A stretch of 64,000 nucleotides of DNA from CBDCAS01 sp965214015 (GCA_965214015.1 CBDCAS010000021.1:248001-312000); one strand, 5' to 3'; counted from the first letter of the stretch, positions 19,046-29,087 are shown. Program-made: numbers and translations. The notes: generated from the letters alone by a model not told the origin.

Positions 19046-20281
19046 TATAAAAGGCGAAAAGAAAGAGAGAAGATTGCTTGTGAGATCAGTCATTCAGATA
19101 AAAATTTACAAAACAGATTAGATATTCTTTTTGTTGCAAAAAACTATGAGATTATACAATCGCTCGCTAATAAAAATCCTGCACTTCATAATTTTTCGAT
19201 TGAAGATTTGAGGCAGTTACAATCCTTAGAACAACATCAATGGGAGTTTATAGAAGGTTTCAGTCAAAAATTATTCGATAAAATTCAATCGATTGAAAAG
19301 AAAAGCGAATATAAAAATTCTATATTTACTAGGGAAGAAGCAATCTTTCTTAGAAGACTACTTAATGGAAATAACCAGAAAATTCTAGGTACCAAACTGA
19401 TTTATGAAACAATTAACTATGAAAGAATAATTCATTATTGCCAGGATTATGCAGTCAAGAATAACGATAGAAAGGCTATTCAGCAACTGATTAATGTACT
19501 GGTTACTGGAAAAGCTTATCGACAAATACCTGGTTTATTTTCCTGTTTGCTTAAAGATAAAACCTTGAACGTTACGGCACTTTCTCATATGGTTAGTGGA
19601 TATTTAAATTATATGAGGGAGAGTAGTTGTCTTAGTACCAAGACTTTCAATTTTTTCAAAACGCAATCCTGGAGTTTAAAAAACCCTAATAAAATTGTTA
19701 ATATTTCTACAGGTAGTGGCGCATTCTATTTACGCCACTTTTTACTTGGACATACTAAAGGATATGATTTAGATGGTAATGGTAGAGGTATATTTTCATC
19801 AGTAAACTATAATGATAGAGATCTTTTTTATGCATACCGCAAGTCTCCCCTTTACGGAGATGATCCTGCTGTATTGGTAGGTTGCTTAGCTGCAAAGGAC
19901 TTAGTAAAAACTAACAATGGCTATGAAGTAGGTATAACAGCTAATGTTGTGGGAAAAATTGATAACTTGAATGTAAAAATACTTCCTGAGAAGAAGCCAG
20001 ACCATATCAATTTATCCTTCCATTTCCCAACTTCTGTTAATGAATTAATTAACTATATTGGAATAGAAAACTTAAAAAATGTTCTAAGAAGTAAAGAATA
20101 GAAAAAAATCTCCTAATATACTAGAAAACAGTGATGGAAATGGGGTATCCGTTGTTGCTTCTAATGTCCAACAGGATGAGAAGAGAAAGGGAACCAGTAA
20201 ATATTTTAATTTTTGGCAACCAAAAAGCGATACTTCGCTAAATAGAGATACTCCGCTAAATAGAGATACTTCGCTAAGATA
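19046..20281 (+). pseudogene. 3' piece of an unknown large gene, with a second frameshift
   Basis: Open from the IS630 edge (KRRKEREKIACEIS...) to a TAG at 20101, about 350 residues; no good start with ribosome site is visible, so it looks like the body of a gene whose front is at 17760. After the TAG, the +1 frame is open for another 60 codons (NRKKSPNILENSDGNG... to RDTSLR) and contains in-phase repeats, so a small indel near a seven-A run probably truncated the protein. No domain is recognised; the sequence is helical and charged, with one Gly-rich segment (STGSGAFYLRHFLLGH). It could be a former secreted effector, but nothing shows this directly. Confidence 0.55.
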
Positions 20282-20283
20282 GA
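20229..20283 (+). repeat. 18-bp tandem repeat, three units
   Basis: Three units of GATACTTCGCTAAATAGA (the second has one change, the third one inserted base). Eighteen bases is six codons, and in the frame that continues the decayed gene the units read DTSLNR. The repeat is therefore probably part of a former coding end. Confidence 0.75.
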
Positions 20284-20459
20284 GATAGCCTGAAACATTC
20301 CTTCCTGGAGCAAGCTACAGGGTAGAGAGATAGGTAATGGATTGTTCAAGCTTCGTATAAAAGCAGAAGAAGGCATTGCAAGAGATATTTTATTGTTCAA
20401 TAACTTTTAAAGAACGAAATCTCAGGTGTTAAGCCTGAGTCAATAGCCATCGGGTTTCT

Positions 20460-20482
20460 AAAAGGGAGCAATGCTCCCTTTT
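20460..20482 (+). terminator. rho-independent-type hairpin
   Basis: Ten-base stem AAAAGGGAGC / GCTCCCTTTT with a three-base loop (AAT); the T-run is contained in the stem end. It would end transcripts from the decayed gene upstream. Confidence 0.65.
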
Positions 20483-20583
20483 AGCACGGGTTTTTCACGT
20501 AGGCGAAATCAGGGAACAATTTCAGTCACTTGCGGCTGAGTTGTTGACATTAAATTAATTCTTTTTATTGACAAAAAACCGCA

Positions 20584-20589
20584 TATAAT
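20584..20589 (+). promoter_or_regulatory. -10 box of a probable xseA promoter
   Basis: A consensus TATAAT 50 bases before the xseA start. Two TTGACA sequences occur nearby, at 20544 and 20568, but at wrong spacing; the -35 region at the right distance is T-rich and weak. Confidence 0.45.
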
Positions 20590-20639
20590 GTGAGTAGTTT
20601 AGATTTATATGCTTCTTCACAGTTAATTTAGGACACATT

Positions 20640-21836
20640 ATGACTGATGATCTCCAAACTATTTATACGGTATCACAATTAAATGCAAAAGCACGTCATC
20701 TAATGGAGCAGCACTTTCACTCTATTATGCTAGTAGGTGAAATTTCTAACCTAGCTCGCCCTAACTCAGGACATTATTATTTTTCACTCAAAGATAATTA
20801 CGCTCAAATACGATGCGCTTTGTTTTGCCATTCACAACAGAATCTTACTTTTAAACCAGAGGCAGGTCAACAAGTATTGGTGGAAGCTAAGGTGAGCCTT
20901 TATGAAACACGAGGTGACTTTCAACTGATTGTGTCACACATGCAATTAACGGGCACTGGTGCTTTGCAGATTGCTTTTGAGAAGCTTAAACAAAAGCTAG
21001 CTGCAGAAGGGCTCTTTGATGAGCTACATAAACAAGCACTGCCTCATATTCCACGCTGTCTTGGTGTGATTACTTCACCTACAGGAGCTGCGATCCATGA
21101 TATTCTGCGTGTGTTACACCGTCGTTTTCCTGTGGTACCGGTGATTATTTACCCTAGTGCTGTGCAAGGGGACTTAGCAAAACAACAGTTGGTATCAGCC
21201 ATTGAAACAGCAAATCAACATCAAGAATGTGATGTGTTGATTTTAGCGCGCGGTGGCGGTTCTCTTGAAGACCTATGGCCCTTTAATGAAGAAATCCTTG
21301 CACGTGCTCTGTTCACTTCTAAGATTCCCATAGTCACTGGTATTGGTCATGAAGTAGATTTTACGATAGCCGATTTTGTAGCCGATCAACGCTGTGCCAC
21401 TCCCTCTGCTGCTGCTGAACAAGTAAGTCCTGACATAACAGAATGGCAAGAGGCACTCAATCAATATCAACACAGCTTATCACGAGAAATGTATTTACAA
21501 CTTAAGCGTCACCGACAAGAACTCACTCACCTTGCAAAACGGCTAAAGCATCCTGGCCAACGTTTAGAGCAACAAATGCAAACTTTCGATCAATTAGAGC
21601 AACGCTTAACCTATGCCATCGGTCAACAAATACAACAACGGCAAGAGAGATTACAACTCATATCACGCCATCTTGATGCGGTAAGTCCACTCAATACTCT
21701 AAAACGTGGTTATGCTATCGTCACTAAAGACCATAAGCTCGTTACACAAGCCCAACAAGTAAAAATTGAAGATCCTCTAACTGTGCGCCTTGCCAAAGGA
21801 ACACTCCAGTGTGTAGTTGCTTCTACTCGCTCTTAA
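20640..21836 (+). CDS. xseA: exodeoxyribonuclease VII large subunit
   Basis: 398 residues, shorter than E. coli XseA (456), mainly in the C-terminal coiled coil. The OB-fold (VGEISNLARPNSGHYYFSLKD) is followed by the catalytic core: GVITSPTGAAIHDIL, VLILARGGGSLEDLWPFNEE, VTGIGHEVDFTIADFVADQRCATPSAAAE. With XseB it degrades single-stranded DNA in both directions. It is convergent with der, 13 bases between stops; xseA near der is also seen in E. coli. Confidence 0.95.
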   Translation: MTDDLQTIYTVSQLNAKARHLMEQHFHSIMLVGEISNLARPNSGHYYFSLKDNYAQIRCALFCHSQQNLTFKPEAGQQVLVEAKVSLYETRGDFQLIVSHMQLTGTGALQIAFEKLKQKLAAEGLFDELHKQALPHIPRCLGVITSPTGAAIHDILRVLHRRFPVVPVIIYPSAVQGDLAKQQLVSAIETANQHQECDVLILARGGGSLEDLWPFNEEILARALFTSKIPIVTGIGHEVDFTIADFVADQRCATPSAAAEQVSPDITEWQEALNQYQHSLSREMYLQLKRHRQELTHLAKRLKHPGQRLEQQMQTFDQLEQRLTYAIGQQIQQRQERLQLISRHLDAVSPLNTLKRGYAIVTKDHKLVTQAQQVKIEDPLTVRLAKGTLQCVVASTRS

Positions 21837-21849
21837 AGACAAAAGGCCA

Positions 21850-23163
21850 TTACAAATAAGGATTTTTATCATTGTTGAATTGAATTAATACTGGAATCCC
21901 TTGAAGGTCAAAGGCTCTACGAAAATAATGGGAGAGATATGTTTTATAAGAACCTGGCAGTGCATTGACCTGTTTACCATGAATAACAACAATAAACGGA
22001 TTATGGCTTCCCATATGAGCATAACGCAATTTAATCCGACGTCCCTTTACTAAAGGTGGTTGATGCTTTTCAACTGCTTTTTGTAATGCTGCTGTTAACT
22101 GTGCTGTTGTAATCGTTTTATAAGCGGACTCATAAGCCTCATCAATGGCATGATAAAGTTTACCAACACCTGTGCCATGCAACGCAGAGATTGTATAACG
22201 TCGTGCATAGTCAACGAATGACAATTGACGTGCTATCTGTTGCTTAAATTGCTCACGACCCTCTTGATCCATTCCATCCCATTGATTAAAAGCAATCACT
22301 AAAGCCTTACCTAAGGCAGACACTGTACTAAGTAGGCGTAAATCCTGATCACTTAAACCCTCTTGTGCATTCATGACTAAGATCACAACCTCTGCTGCCT
22401 TAATCGCTTGCAGAGTTTTAATGACAGAAAATTTTTCAACGGTCTCTGTGATCTTGCGACGACGACGCATGCCAGCTGTGTCTATTAAAAGATACTGCTT
22501 ATTGTCATGTTGATGTGCTACCGTAATAGTATCTCGCGTTGTGCCACCACGATCAAAAACAATCAAACGATCTTCACCGATCATTCGATTAATTAATGTT
22601 GACTTGCCAACATTAGGACGCCCTACCACCGCAATACGAATACCTGTTTGAGTGACTGCTTCTATTTTAGGCAAACTTGCCAAAACATTTTTCATTACAA
22701 TATCAATACCACGACCTTGTTGTGCAGAAACTGCCAAAGGTTGGCCAAAACCCAAATTATAAAATTCACTACATACCATAACCGCTGCATCACGATCGGC
22801 TTTATTAACTAACAAAACAATTTTTTTATGCTGATAGCGGCGCAAACGCTTAGCAATAATGGTATCTGAGGTGGCTAAACCTACTTTAGCATCGACTATA
22901 AAAAAAATAATATCGGCCTCATCCATTGCAGACTCTACTTGTGCCTCAATAAGCTCTGATATATCAGGATCATCGGATTCTTCCATACCCCCTGTATCAA
23001 TCACAAAATAAGCACAACCATCCCACTGACCATCACCGTACTGACGATCACGAGTCACTCCTGGAATATCGACTACTAATGCATCACGACTTTGTGTCAA
23101 TCGATTAAATAAAGTGGACTTGCCGACATTAGGCCGACCTACTAATGCAATAACAGGTAGCAT
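21850..23163 (-). CDS. der: ribosome biogenesis GTPase Der (EngA)
   Basis: 437 residues with two tandem GTPase domains and a KH-like C-terminus. P-loops GRPNVGKSTLF near residue 8 and GRPNVGKSTLI near 180; G3 motifs DTGG and DTAG; G4 motifs NKAD and NQWD. It acts in 50S ribosomal subunit maturation. It shares its first base with the end of yfgM. It is the last gene of the conserved minus-strand run. Confidence 0.97.
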   Translation of the reverse strand: MLPVIALVGRPNVGKSTLFNRLTQSRDALVVDIPGVTRDRQYGDGQWDGCAYFVIDTGGMEESDDPDISELIEAQVESAMDEADIIFFIVDAKVGLATSDTIIAKRLRRYQHKKIVLLVNKADRDAAVMVCSEFYNLGFGQPLAVSAQQGRGIDIVMKNVLASLPKIEAVTQTGIRIAVVGRPNVGKSTLINRMIGEDRLIVFDRGGTTRDTITVAHQHDNKQYLLIDTAGMRRRRKITETVEKFSVIKTLQAIKAAEVVILVMNAQEGLSDQDLRLLSTVSALGKALVIAFNQWDGMDQEGREQFKQQIARQLSFVDYARRYTISALHGTGVGKLYHAIDEAYESAYKTITTAQLTAALQKAVEKHQPPLVKGRRIKLRYAHMGSHNPFIVVIHGKQVNALPGSYKTYLSHYFRRAFDLQGIPVLIQFNNDKNPYL

Positions 23164-23789
23164 TAGGGACTTGCTATTTCCATTGCTAAAATAGAATCGT
23201 TAAGACCTAGAGCAGCCATTCCTTTTTTTGCGGATTGATAGGCTTTAATTGCAGCATGAGGCTGGTTCATTGCCATATAAATAGCACCTTCTAGCTTATC
23301 AATTAACGGCTGATAGGTTTTATCATCTACTTGATGCAAAAGAGCTTGGGCTGCTTGTGGCTTTTTTTGAAACAATAACAGACGCGCTGCACGCAATCGT
23401 GCAATTTGTCGAATACTGGCAACACGGGAATGATCTAATGCCCAATGTATTTTTTGCAGAGCTTCATTATAATTTTTACCATTAACTAACACACGGGCCC
23501 ACCATAAGGCTGCCATGGCTGAATACGGTGTACTCTGATACTTTTGTATCAATTGTGCAGCTAGGGCTTTTGCACGTTGTTTTTGCTTTTGTGAATCAAT
23601 AACGGTTAATTGTGCATAGAGATCGGAAGCTTGCTGCGCAATATGAATCTTATGAGCATGCCAATAACGCCAACCTAAAGAAAGGACAAACCCAATCATA
23701 ACAATAATAGCAATCACTTTCCCATAACGATTCCACCAATTTTTAATCATTTCGACTTGTTCTTTATCAGTCATAGAATAATCAGTCAT
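23163..23789 (-). CDS. yfgM: YfgM-type membrane-anchored TPR protein
   Basis: 208 residues: short cytoplasmic N-terminus, one membrane helix (IAIIVMIGFVLSLGWRYW, about 24-41), then a periplasmic TPR-like repeat region. In E. coli YfgM is linked to the SecYEG/PpiD chaperone environment. It lies between hisS and der as in many gammaproteobacteria, but bamB, which usually follows, is missing. Confidence 0.9.
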   Translation of the reverse strand: MTDYSMTDKEQVEMIKNWWNRYGKVIAIIVMIGFVLSLGWRYWHAHKIHIAQQASDLYAQLTVIDSQKQKQRAKALAAQLIQKYQSTPYSAMAALWWARVLVNGKNYNEALQKIHWALDHSRVASIRQIARLRAARLLLFQKKPQAAQALLHQVDDKTYQPLIDKLEGAIYMAMNQPHAAIKAYQSAKKGMAALGLNDSILAMEIASP

Positions 23790-23835
23790 TTATGCTCTCC
23801 TGATTTATAATTGAGAAAAATTATTATCTCACATC

Positions 23836-25113
23836 TTAGTTGTTTAGCATCGATTGATTTTGCATAAAAGGTATGACCTGACCCATTGAGACGGTGGTCT
23901 GTCCTACTGAACCCCGCAAATCTTTTATCGACACATGATCATTTGCCAACTCATCTTCACCTATAATCAATGCCCATCGCGCACCACTTTTATCAGCACG
24001 CTTGAACTGACTTTTAAAACCACCTCCTGAGACATTAAGTACTATCTTTATCTTCGGGATTTCAGAGCGTAGCTGCTCTGCTAATACTAAGCCTTTTTCA
24101 ACAGCAGCCTCACCAAATAAAACCCAATAGATATCAGGGGCATAGTGATATTCACGCAACTTTTCCAATAATAACACGATCCGCTCTAAACCCATGGCAA
24201 AGCCTATAGCTGGTGTAGGCTGACCTCCTAGTTGTTCTACTAATACATCATAACGGCCGCCTGCACAGACTGTTCCCTGCGCTCCTAGCGCTTCTGTCAC
24301 CCATTCAAAAACTGTTGAGCTGTAATAATCCAATCCACGCACTAAGTGAGGATTAATGGTAAAAGGTATGTTTAACGATTTAAGATATTGTTGTAGCTTG
24401 TTCCAGTGCTGTTGTGAGGCAGCATCCAAATAATCTATTAAAGTGGGTGCATTATAAATTAAATCTTGCAGATTAGGCTCTTTACTATCAAGAATACGTA
24501 GAGGGTTCGTTTCTAAACGACGCAAACTCTCATCCTCTAGCTGGCTCTTATACTGGGAAAAATACTCTACCAATGCCTTGCGATAGGCTGAACGCACCTC
24601 TAGAGTACCTAAACTATTAAGCTGCAAATGAATATGATTCTCAAGTCCCAATTGCTGCCATAAACGATAGCTAAGCGCTATGATTTCAGCATCAATGGCT
24701 GCCCCAGAGATACCAAAGGTCTCTACACCAAATTGATAAAACTGACGATATCGTCCTTTTTGTGGACGTTCATGCCGAAACATTGGCCCCAAATACCAAA
24801 AGCGCTGAATCTGGCGATAGAACAAACTATGCTCAATCCCCATACGCACACAACCTGCAGTCCCTTCTGGACGTAAACTTAAGCTCTCACCATTACGATC
24901 ATCAAAGGTATACATTTCTTTAGAAACAATATCAGTCTCTTGACCGATAGTGCGCTTAAATAAAGCCGTTAACTCAACTAGAGGAAAACGTACCTCACGA
25001 TAACCATAAGAAGAAGCAACAGCAGCACAGGCAGCCTCTAAAACTTGCCAATAAGGCATCTTCTCAGGAAGTAGGTCATTCATCCCACGGATGGCTTGAA
25101 GTGGTTGGATCAT
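23836..25113 (-). CDS. hisS: histidyl-tRNA synthetase
   Basis: 425 residues, full length. Class II motifs: motif 2 around FRHERPQKGRYRQFYQFGVETFG, the histidine-binding RGLDYYSSTVFEW and motif 3 PAIGFAMGLERI. The C-terminal anticodon-binding domain is present. The start overlaps the end of rodZ by 4 bases (ATGA). It charges tRNA-His in the cytoplasm. Confidence 0.97.
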   Translation of the reverse strand: MIQPLQAIRGMNDLLPEKMPYWQVLEAACAAVASSYGYREVRFPLVELTALFKRTIGQETDIVSKEMYTFDDRNGESLSLRPEGTAGCVRMGIEHSLFYRQIQRFWYLGPMFRHERPQKGRYRQFYQFGVETFGISGAAIDAEIIALSYRLWQQLGLENHIHLQLNSLGTLEVRSAYRKALVEYFSQYKSQLEDESLRRLETNPLRILDSKEPNLQDLIYNAPTLIDYLDAASQQHWNKLQQYLKSLNIPFTINPHLVRGLDYYSSTVFEWVTEALGAQGTVCAGGRYDVLVEQLGGQPTPAIGFAMGLERIVLLLEKLREYHYAPDIYWVLFGEAAVEKGLVLAEQLRSEIPKIKIVLNVSGGGFKSQFKRADKSGARWALIIGEDELANDHVSIKDLRGSVGQTTVSMGQVIPFMQNQSMLNN

Positions 25114-25736
25114 GATGATTTATCGACAGGCTTAATGGAGTAATCCGGTACAAACTGTGGTTGTTTTTTAGAAGAAACTTGCGAATGCAATATCCCTGTA
25201 TTGCCTTTATTAGACTCTACAGTCAGTTCCTTAGCGACTGATAGCGGCTTAGCAATGACTTTGGAGGTAGTAGCTAATGGAACATTCTGGTGCGATACAG
25301 TATATAGGGGATAGTGCTGTTCTTGCCACCACAAAACCATCATCATGATTAAAACTAATAACACACTAGAACTCACCCATAATAATGATTTACGTCTCTT
25401 AGGTCGCAGTCTGTAAGATAAAGCACCTCCTTGCGCGAGCATAATGGATACTTTTGTATCAGATACCTCATCTACTGCTATCACCTCATAGGCAGCTAGC
25501 ACAATGACTGGATCAACAGCGACTAATTTAGCATAAGCACGAAGATAACCTCGCAAATAAACTGCTGCTCTTATATAGTGATCATTTTCAATATCAATAA
25601 TAGTTTGAACATTTAAACGCAATTGTTTTGCAACTTCTGTTTGTTGATAGCCTTGACTCTCACGAGCAGCGCGCAAAATCTGGCCTGGAGTCTGTGGTGA
25701 TTCAGCTATAGGGGTTTGCTGTGGTTCATCACTCAT
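25110..25736 (-). CDS. rodZ: RodZ-like cytoskeletal membrane protein
   Basis: 208 residues from the ATG at 25736 (MSDEPQQTPIAESP). The N-terminal helix-turn-helix (GQILRAARESQGYQQTEVAKQLRLNVQTIIDIEND, about 20-55) contacts MreB in known RodZ; a membrane helix (LLWVSSSVLLVLIMMMVLWW) lies near 125-144, followed by a short periplasmic tail. The tail lacks the usual beta domain of E. coli RodZ (337 residues). The order rlmN-rodZ-hisS is conserved, but pilW and ispG are absent from their usual places. Confidence 0.88.
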   Translation of the reverse strand: MSDEPQQTPIAESPQTPGQILRAARESQGYQQTEVAKQLRLNVQTIIDIENDHYIRAAVYLRGYLRAYAKLVAVDPVIVLAAYEVIAVDEVSDTKVSIMLAQGGALSYRLRPKRRKSLLWVSSSVLLVLIMMMVLWWQEQHYPLYTVSHQNVPLATTSKVIAKPLSVAKELTVESNKGNTGILHSQVSSKKQPQFVPDYSIKPVDKSS

Positions 25737-25803
25737 CACATCATCGCCCAAAAATTTAAAGACTACTATAGGATAACATAGAAATAATAGCATAAGGACT
25801 ATG

Positions 25804-26850
25804 TTATGCTCTTTTCCGTGCGCCTTGCATTTTATCGTAAAAATCACCTCTGAGCTGCCCGCAAGCAGCTGCCACCTCATCACCACGTTGGCGGCGAATT
25901 CGGGTATTTAATCCAGCTTTCATTAAACAATCACGGAATATATCAATAGCCTGAGCTGAGGATGTTTTATACTGCGTTCCTGGAAATGGGTTAAAAGGAA
26001 TTAAATTAACTTTACAAGGCAACTCTCTCAATAAATGAATTAATCCCTTAGCTTGTGAGATCGAATCGTTTATACCTTCGAGCATCACATACTCAAATAA
26101 TACCTTTTGCTTAGCCCCTTTCGGAAAATAATCACGACAGATAGGAATTAACTGTTCCAAAGGATATTTTTTATTAAGCGGTACTAATTGGCTTCGTAAA
26201 GCATTAGTCGGTGCATGCAGTGATACGGCTAAGGAGACGGGCAGATCTTTTTTTAACGTCATCATTTGAGGCAATACACCAGAGGTACTCACTGTCACAC
26301 GATATTTAGATAAACCATAAGCAGCATCATCCAACATCCATTCTAATGCAGCCACTACTGGTGCATAGTTTAATAAGGGTTCTCCCATACCCATCATCAC
26401 TACATTGGTTACTTTATAACGCTCTACTGCAATAAAAACCTGACCAATAATTTCTGCCAACGATAAATTACGATTAAAACCTTCCCTGCCAGTAGCACAA
26501 AAACTACAATTTAAAGCACAGCCCACTTGTGATGAAACACACAACGTACCTCGAGTTCTCTCAGGAATAAAGACAGTCTCAATAGCATTCCCATCGTCCA
26601 AACGCATTAACCACTTGCACGTTCCATCTTGTGTAATCGATTCTTGAATAATACGAGGCGGTGTAATATGGGCAATCTTTTTAAGACGCTGACGAAATGC
26701 TTTTGAAATATTACTCATTTGGTCAAAATGGGTTACACGGTGTTGATGCATCCATTGGCTCAGCTGCCGAGCTCGGTAAGGAGGCTCACCACAAGTCTTT
26801 ACCCAATCCAGCAATGCTGTTTTACTAAGATTTAGTAAGTTAATACTCAT
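25804..26850 (-). CDS. rlmN: 23S rRNA/tRNA methyltransferase RlmN
   Basis: 348 residues of a radical-SAM methylase. The cluster motif is CALNCSFCATG; the methylated cysteine lies in EVAAACGQL near the C-terminus, and the other catalytic cysteine region precedes IRRQRGDE. It methylates A2503 of 23S rRNA and A37 of some tRNAs. The start overlaps the end of ndk by 4 bases, and the last residues are basic (KMQGARKRA). Confidence 0.96.
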   Translation of the reverse strand: MSINLLNLSKTALLDWVKTCGEPPYRARQLSQWMHQHRVTHFDQMSNISKAFRQRLKKIAHITPPRIIQESITQDGTCKWLMRLDDGNAIETVFIPERTRGTLCVSSQVGCALNCSFCATGREGFNRNLSLAEIIGQVFIAVERYKVTNVVMMGMGEPLLNYAPVVAALEWMLDDAAYGLSKYRVTVSTSGVLPQMMTLKKDLPVSLAVSLHAPTNALRSQLVPLNKKYPLEQLIPICRDYFPKGAKQKVLFEYVMLEGINDSISQAKGLIHLLRELPCKVNLIPFNPFPGTQYKTSSAQAIDIFRDCLMKAGLNTRIRRQRGDEVAAACGQLRGDFYDKMQGARKRA

Positions 26851-27260
26851 CCCAAATCAGGAAAGAAAAAACGAATCTCAGCAGCGGCCGTAGCAGCACT
26901 GTCAGATCCATGCACAGCATTAGCATCAATAGAATCTGCAAAGTCAGCACGAAGAGTCCCTGGAGCAGCTTCTTTAGGGTCAGTAGCTCCCATTAAATCA
27001 CGATGCCTATCAATAGCATTATCCCCTTCTAACACCTGAATCATCACAGGCCCTGAGATCATAAAAGCCACTAAATCATCAAAGAAAGGACGCTCACGAT
27101 GCACTGCATAAAATGCTTGCGCTTGATCACAAGAAAGCTGCTTCATTTTAGCAGCGATAATCTTCAACTGAGCCTTTTCAAAACGACAATAAATCTCACC
27201 TATTATATTTTTTACTACAGCATCTGGCTTGATGATTGATAATGTACGTTCTATTGACAT
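26847..27260 (-). CDS. ndk: nucleoside diphosphate kinase
   Basis: 137 residues from the ATG at 27260, which has AGAGGAAG upstream; longer upstream starts add unsupported sequence. The family pattern is complete: ERTLSIIKPDAV, then the catalytic histidine in NAVHGSDSAATAAAEIRFFF. It equalises NTP and dNTP pools. First gene of the ndk-rlmN-rodZ-hisS-yfgM-der run. Confidence 0.97.
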   Translation of the reverse strand: MSIERTLSIIKPDAVVKNIIGEIYCRFEKAQLKIIAAKMKQLSCDQAQAFYAVHRERPFFDDLVAFMISGPVMIQVLEGDNAIDRHRDLMGATDPKEAAPGTLRADFADSIDANAVHGSDSAATAAAEIRFFFPDLG

Positions 27261-27491
27261 GAGACTTCCTCTAAAGTGACTTAAAAAATCGCCCATTATA
27301 CGCTTTTTGAAAAAAACGAACAGCCCAAATATCATCGCTTCACTAACTCAATCTGCAGCATTTCATACGACATGCTGTTTTGATAGCTCGTTATTGTTTC
27401 AATCAATCCACCGGGTAGATCTTGCTGATATTGACAGCACGAAGTTAGAGCCCAATAATAGATCAATAGCCAGATTTTATGGATAAACTGA

Positions 27492-29087
27492 TTGAATGCA
27501 CTACAAATATTGCCTCTTATTCTTTTTATCGTTGTTATCGTTACTTCGATCTCAGAAAGAATTAATATTCCCTACCCTCTACTGCTGGTTATTGCTGGCC
27601 TAGTCGTTGGCTTTATTCCAGAAATCCCAAACTGGCATCCTTCTAGTAATATTATCTTACCTGTATTTTTACCCCCGATCTTATTTGCTGCTGCCCGTTT
27701 GATTTCTTGGCAAGATATCAAAAACAATATGAATACGATTGGTTCACTGGCAATCGTGTTAGTCATTGCAACCGCTGTTGTCATCGCTCTAGTGCTCGAT
27801 TTTTTTATTCCTCAAATGAGCTTTAGCACTGCATTTGTGCTCGGTGTGATTATCTCACCCACAGATACGATCGCTGCTTATGCTGTACTGAATCATATGA
27901 ACATTCGTCAACATATTATTCGTGCTGTTGAAGTGGAAAGTTTATTTAACGATGCAACGAGTATTGTATTGTATAAAGCTGCTGTATTGTTAATTTACCT
28001 TGGAAATATCAATCTTGGTGATATTGGTAGTCAAACCTTACTAGTTGGTATCGGTGGTATTGCCGTTGGCCTAATATTTGCTTATTTTACACGACTTATT
28101 GTTGAACAATTTTTATCAGACTCTGAGAGCGAACTACCAATTATCATGAGCCTTATTCTAGCCTATGTCGCTTATATGTTTGCTGATCGTGTCGGTGTGT
28201 CCGGCGTATTAGCAGTAGTAAGTGCTGGGCTCTATCATAAAAAAACCGAACAAAAAATTAATGCTAATGCTCGTCTTTCTGAAACCAGTGTATGGACTAC
28301 CTTAATTTTCTTCCTTAATGGGATGCTTTTCATTTCTATTGGTATGCAGTTCCAATCCTATCTGCAAAAAGTGAATTATCTCCCTACTAGCAAACTGATT
28401 ATTTTCTCTCTACTCACTATTCTGACTCTAATCCTCTTACGTTTTATTTGGGTCATGATAACCTATGCGATTCCTTACTGGATCAAGCGTCACAAAAAAA
28501 CTCCCTATAAACATCGCTTTCCATATCAAAAAATTCTAATTGTTTCCTGGTCAGGAATGCGTGGCTTAGTCTCATTAGCATTAGCTATTGCATTACCAGA
28601 GACACTCTCAGCGACTCGATCCTTTCCTTATCGGGATTTGATTATCTTTCTCACCTTAATGACTATTCTCTTCACTCTACTCATTCAAGGTCTTAGCCTA
28701 CCTTTGCTTGTTCGTTACTTAGGAGCCGATAAGGATGATCAAGAAGAGTTGCGCTCCATTGCCAATATCCATCAACAACTCATACAAAAAATACTTGACC
28801 GCATGAACACCTTACAAGGCAGCAAGAAAGAGTATTCACAGTCCGCTAAAAAGCTTGTTAAAAACTACTATACCAATCGCATACTACAATTTACTCGCAC
28901 CTCTGAGTCAGAAAAAAATACCAAAGAAATCAGTGAGGAAGCTGCTCAATTATTAGGGAGAGTACTACAGCACGAACGAAATGAACTGGCTAAAATGCTT
29001 AAAGAAGATATCATATCACAAGAAATTTATATCCGTGTGCTTAGAAAAATTGATCGCGATGAAGTTGGCTTTGCATCTTATCGATAA
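27492..29087 (+). CDS. CPA1-family Na+/H+ antiporter
   Basis: 531 residues with about 12 membrane helices in the first 410 and a cytoplasmic helical tail. Ion-site motifs are SPTDTIAAY (Asp in helix 5) and VEVESLFNDATS (Asp in helix 6), as in bacterial CPA1 (NhaP-like) exchangers. It should export Na+ or K+ for protons across the inner membrane. It is divergent from ndk with a 230-base gap in which no clear promoter stands out. Confidence 0.92.
   Translation: MNALQILPLILFIVVIVTSISERINIPYPLLLVIAGLVVGFIPEIPNWHPSSNIILPVFLPPILFAAARLISWQDIKNNMNTIGSLAIVLVIATAVVIALVLDFFIPQMSFSTAFVLGVIISPTDTIAAYAVLNHMNIRQHIIRAVEVESLFNDATSIVLYKAAVLLIYLGNINLGDIGSQTLLVGIGGIAVGLIFAYFTRLIVEQFLSDSESELPIIMSLILAYVAYMFADRVGVSGVLAVVSAGLYHKKTEQKINANARLSETSVWTTLIFFLNGMLFISIGMQFQSYLQKVNYLPTSKLIIFSLLTILTLILLRFIWVMITYAIPYWIKRHKKTPYKHRFPYQKILIVSWSGMRGLVSLALAIALPETLSATRSFPYRDLIIFLTLMTILFTLLIQGLSLPLLVRYLGADKDDQEELRSIANIHQQLIQKILDRMNTLQGSKKEYSQSAKKLVKNYYTNRILQFTRTSESEKNTKEISEEAAQLLGRVLQHERNELAKMLKEDIISQEIYIRVLRKIDRDEVGFASYR

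Larger units (their letters stand above)
20284..20639. other. intergenic region before xseA
   Basis: No convincing gene. It holds a small hairpin at 20421-20439 (CTCAGG / CCTGAG), a strong hairpin at 20460-20482 and an xseA promoter candidate near 20584. Confidence 0.6.

Noticed and set aside
18021..19049. TATA as a 4-base target duplication of the IS630 element
   Set aside because: IS630/Tc1 elements duplicate TA only; the extra matching bases can be pre-existing sequence.
20229..20283. Possible CRISPR array
   Set aside because: Units are directly adjacent 18-mers without spacers and only three copies; no cas genes.
20206..20400. Minus-strand open frame of 64 codons over the 18-bp repeats
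   Set aside because: Its repetitive LAEYLYLAKY tail is just the reverse reading of the tandem repeat; the plus-strand frame continues a known gene.
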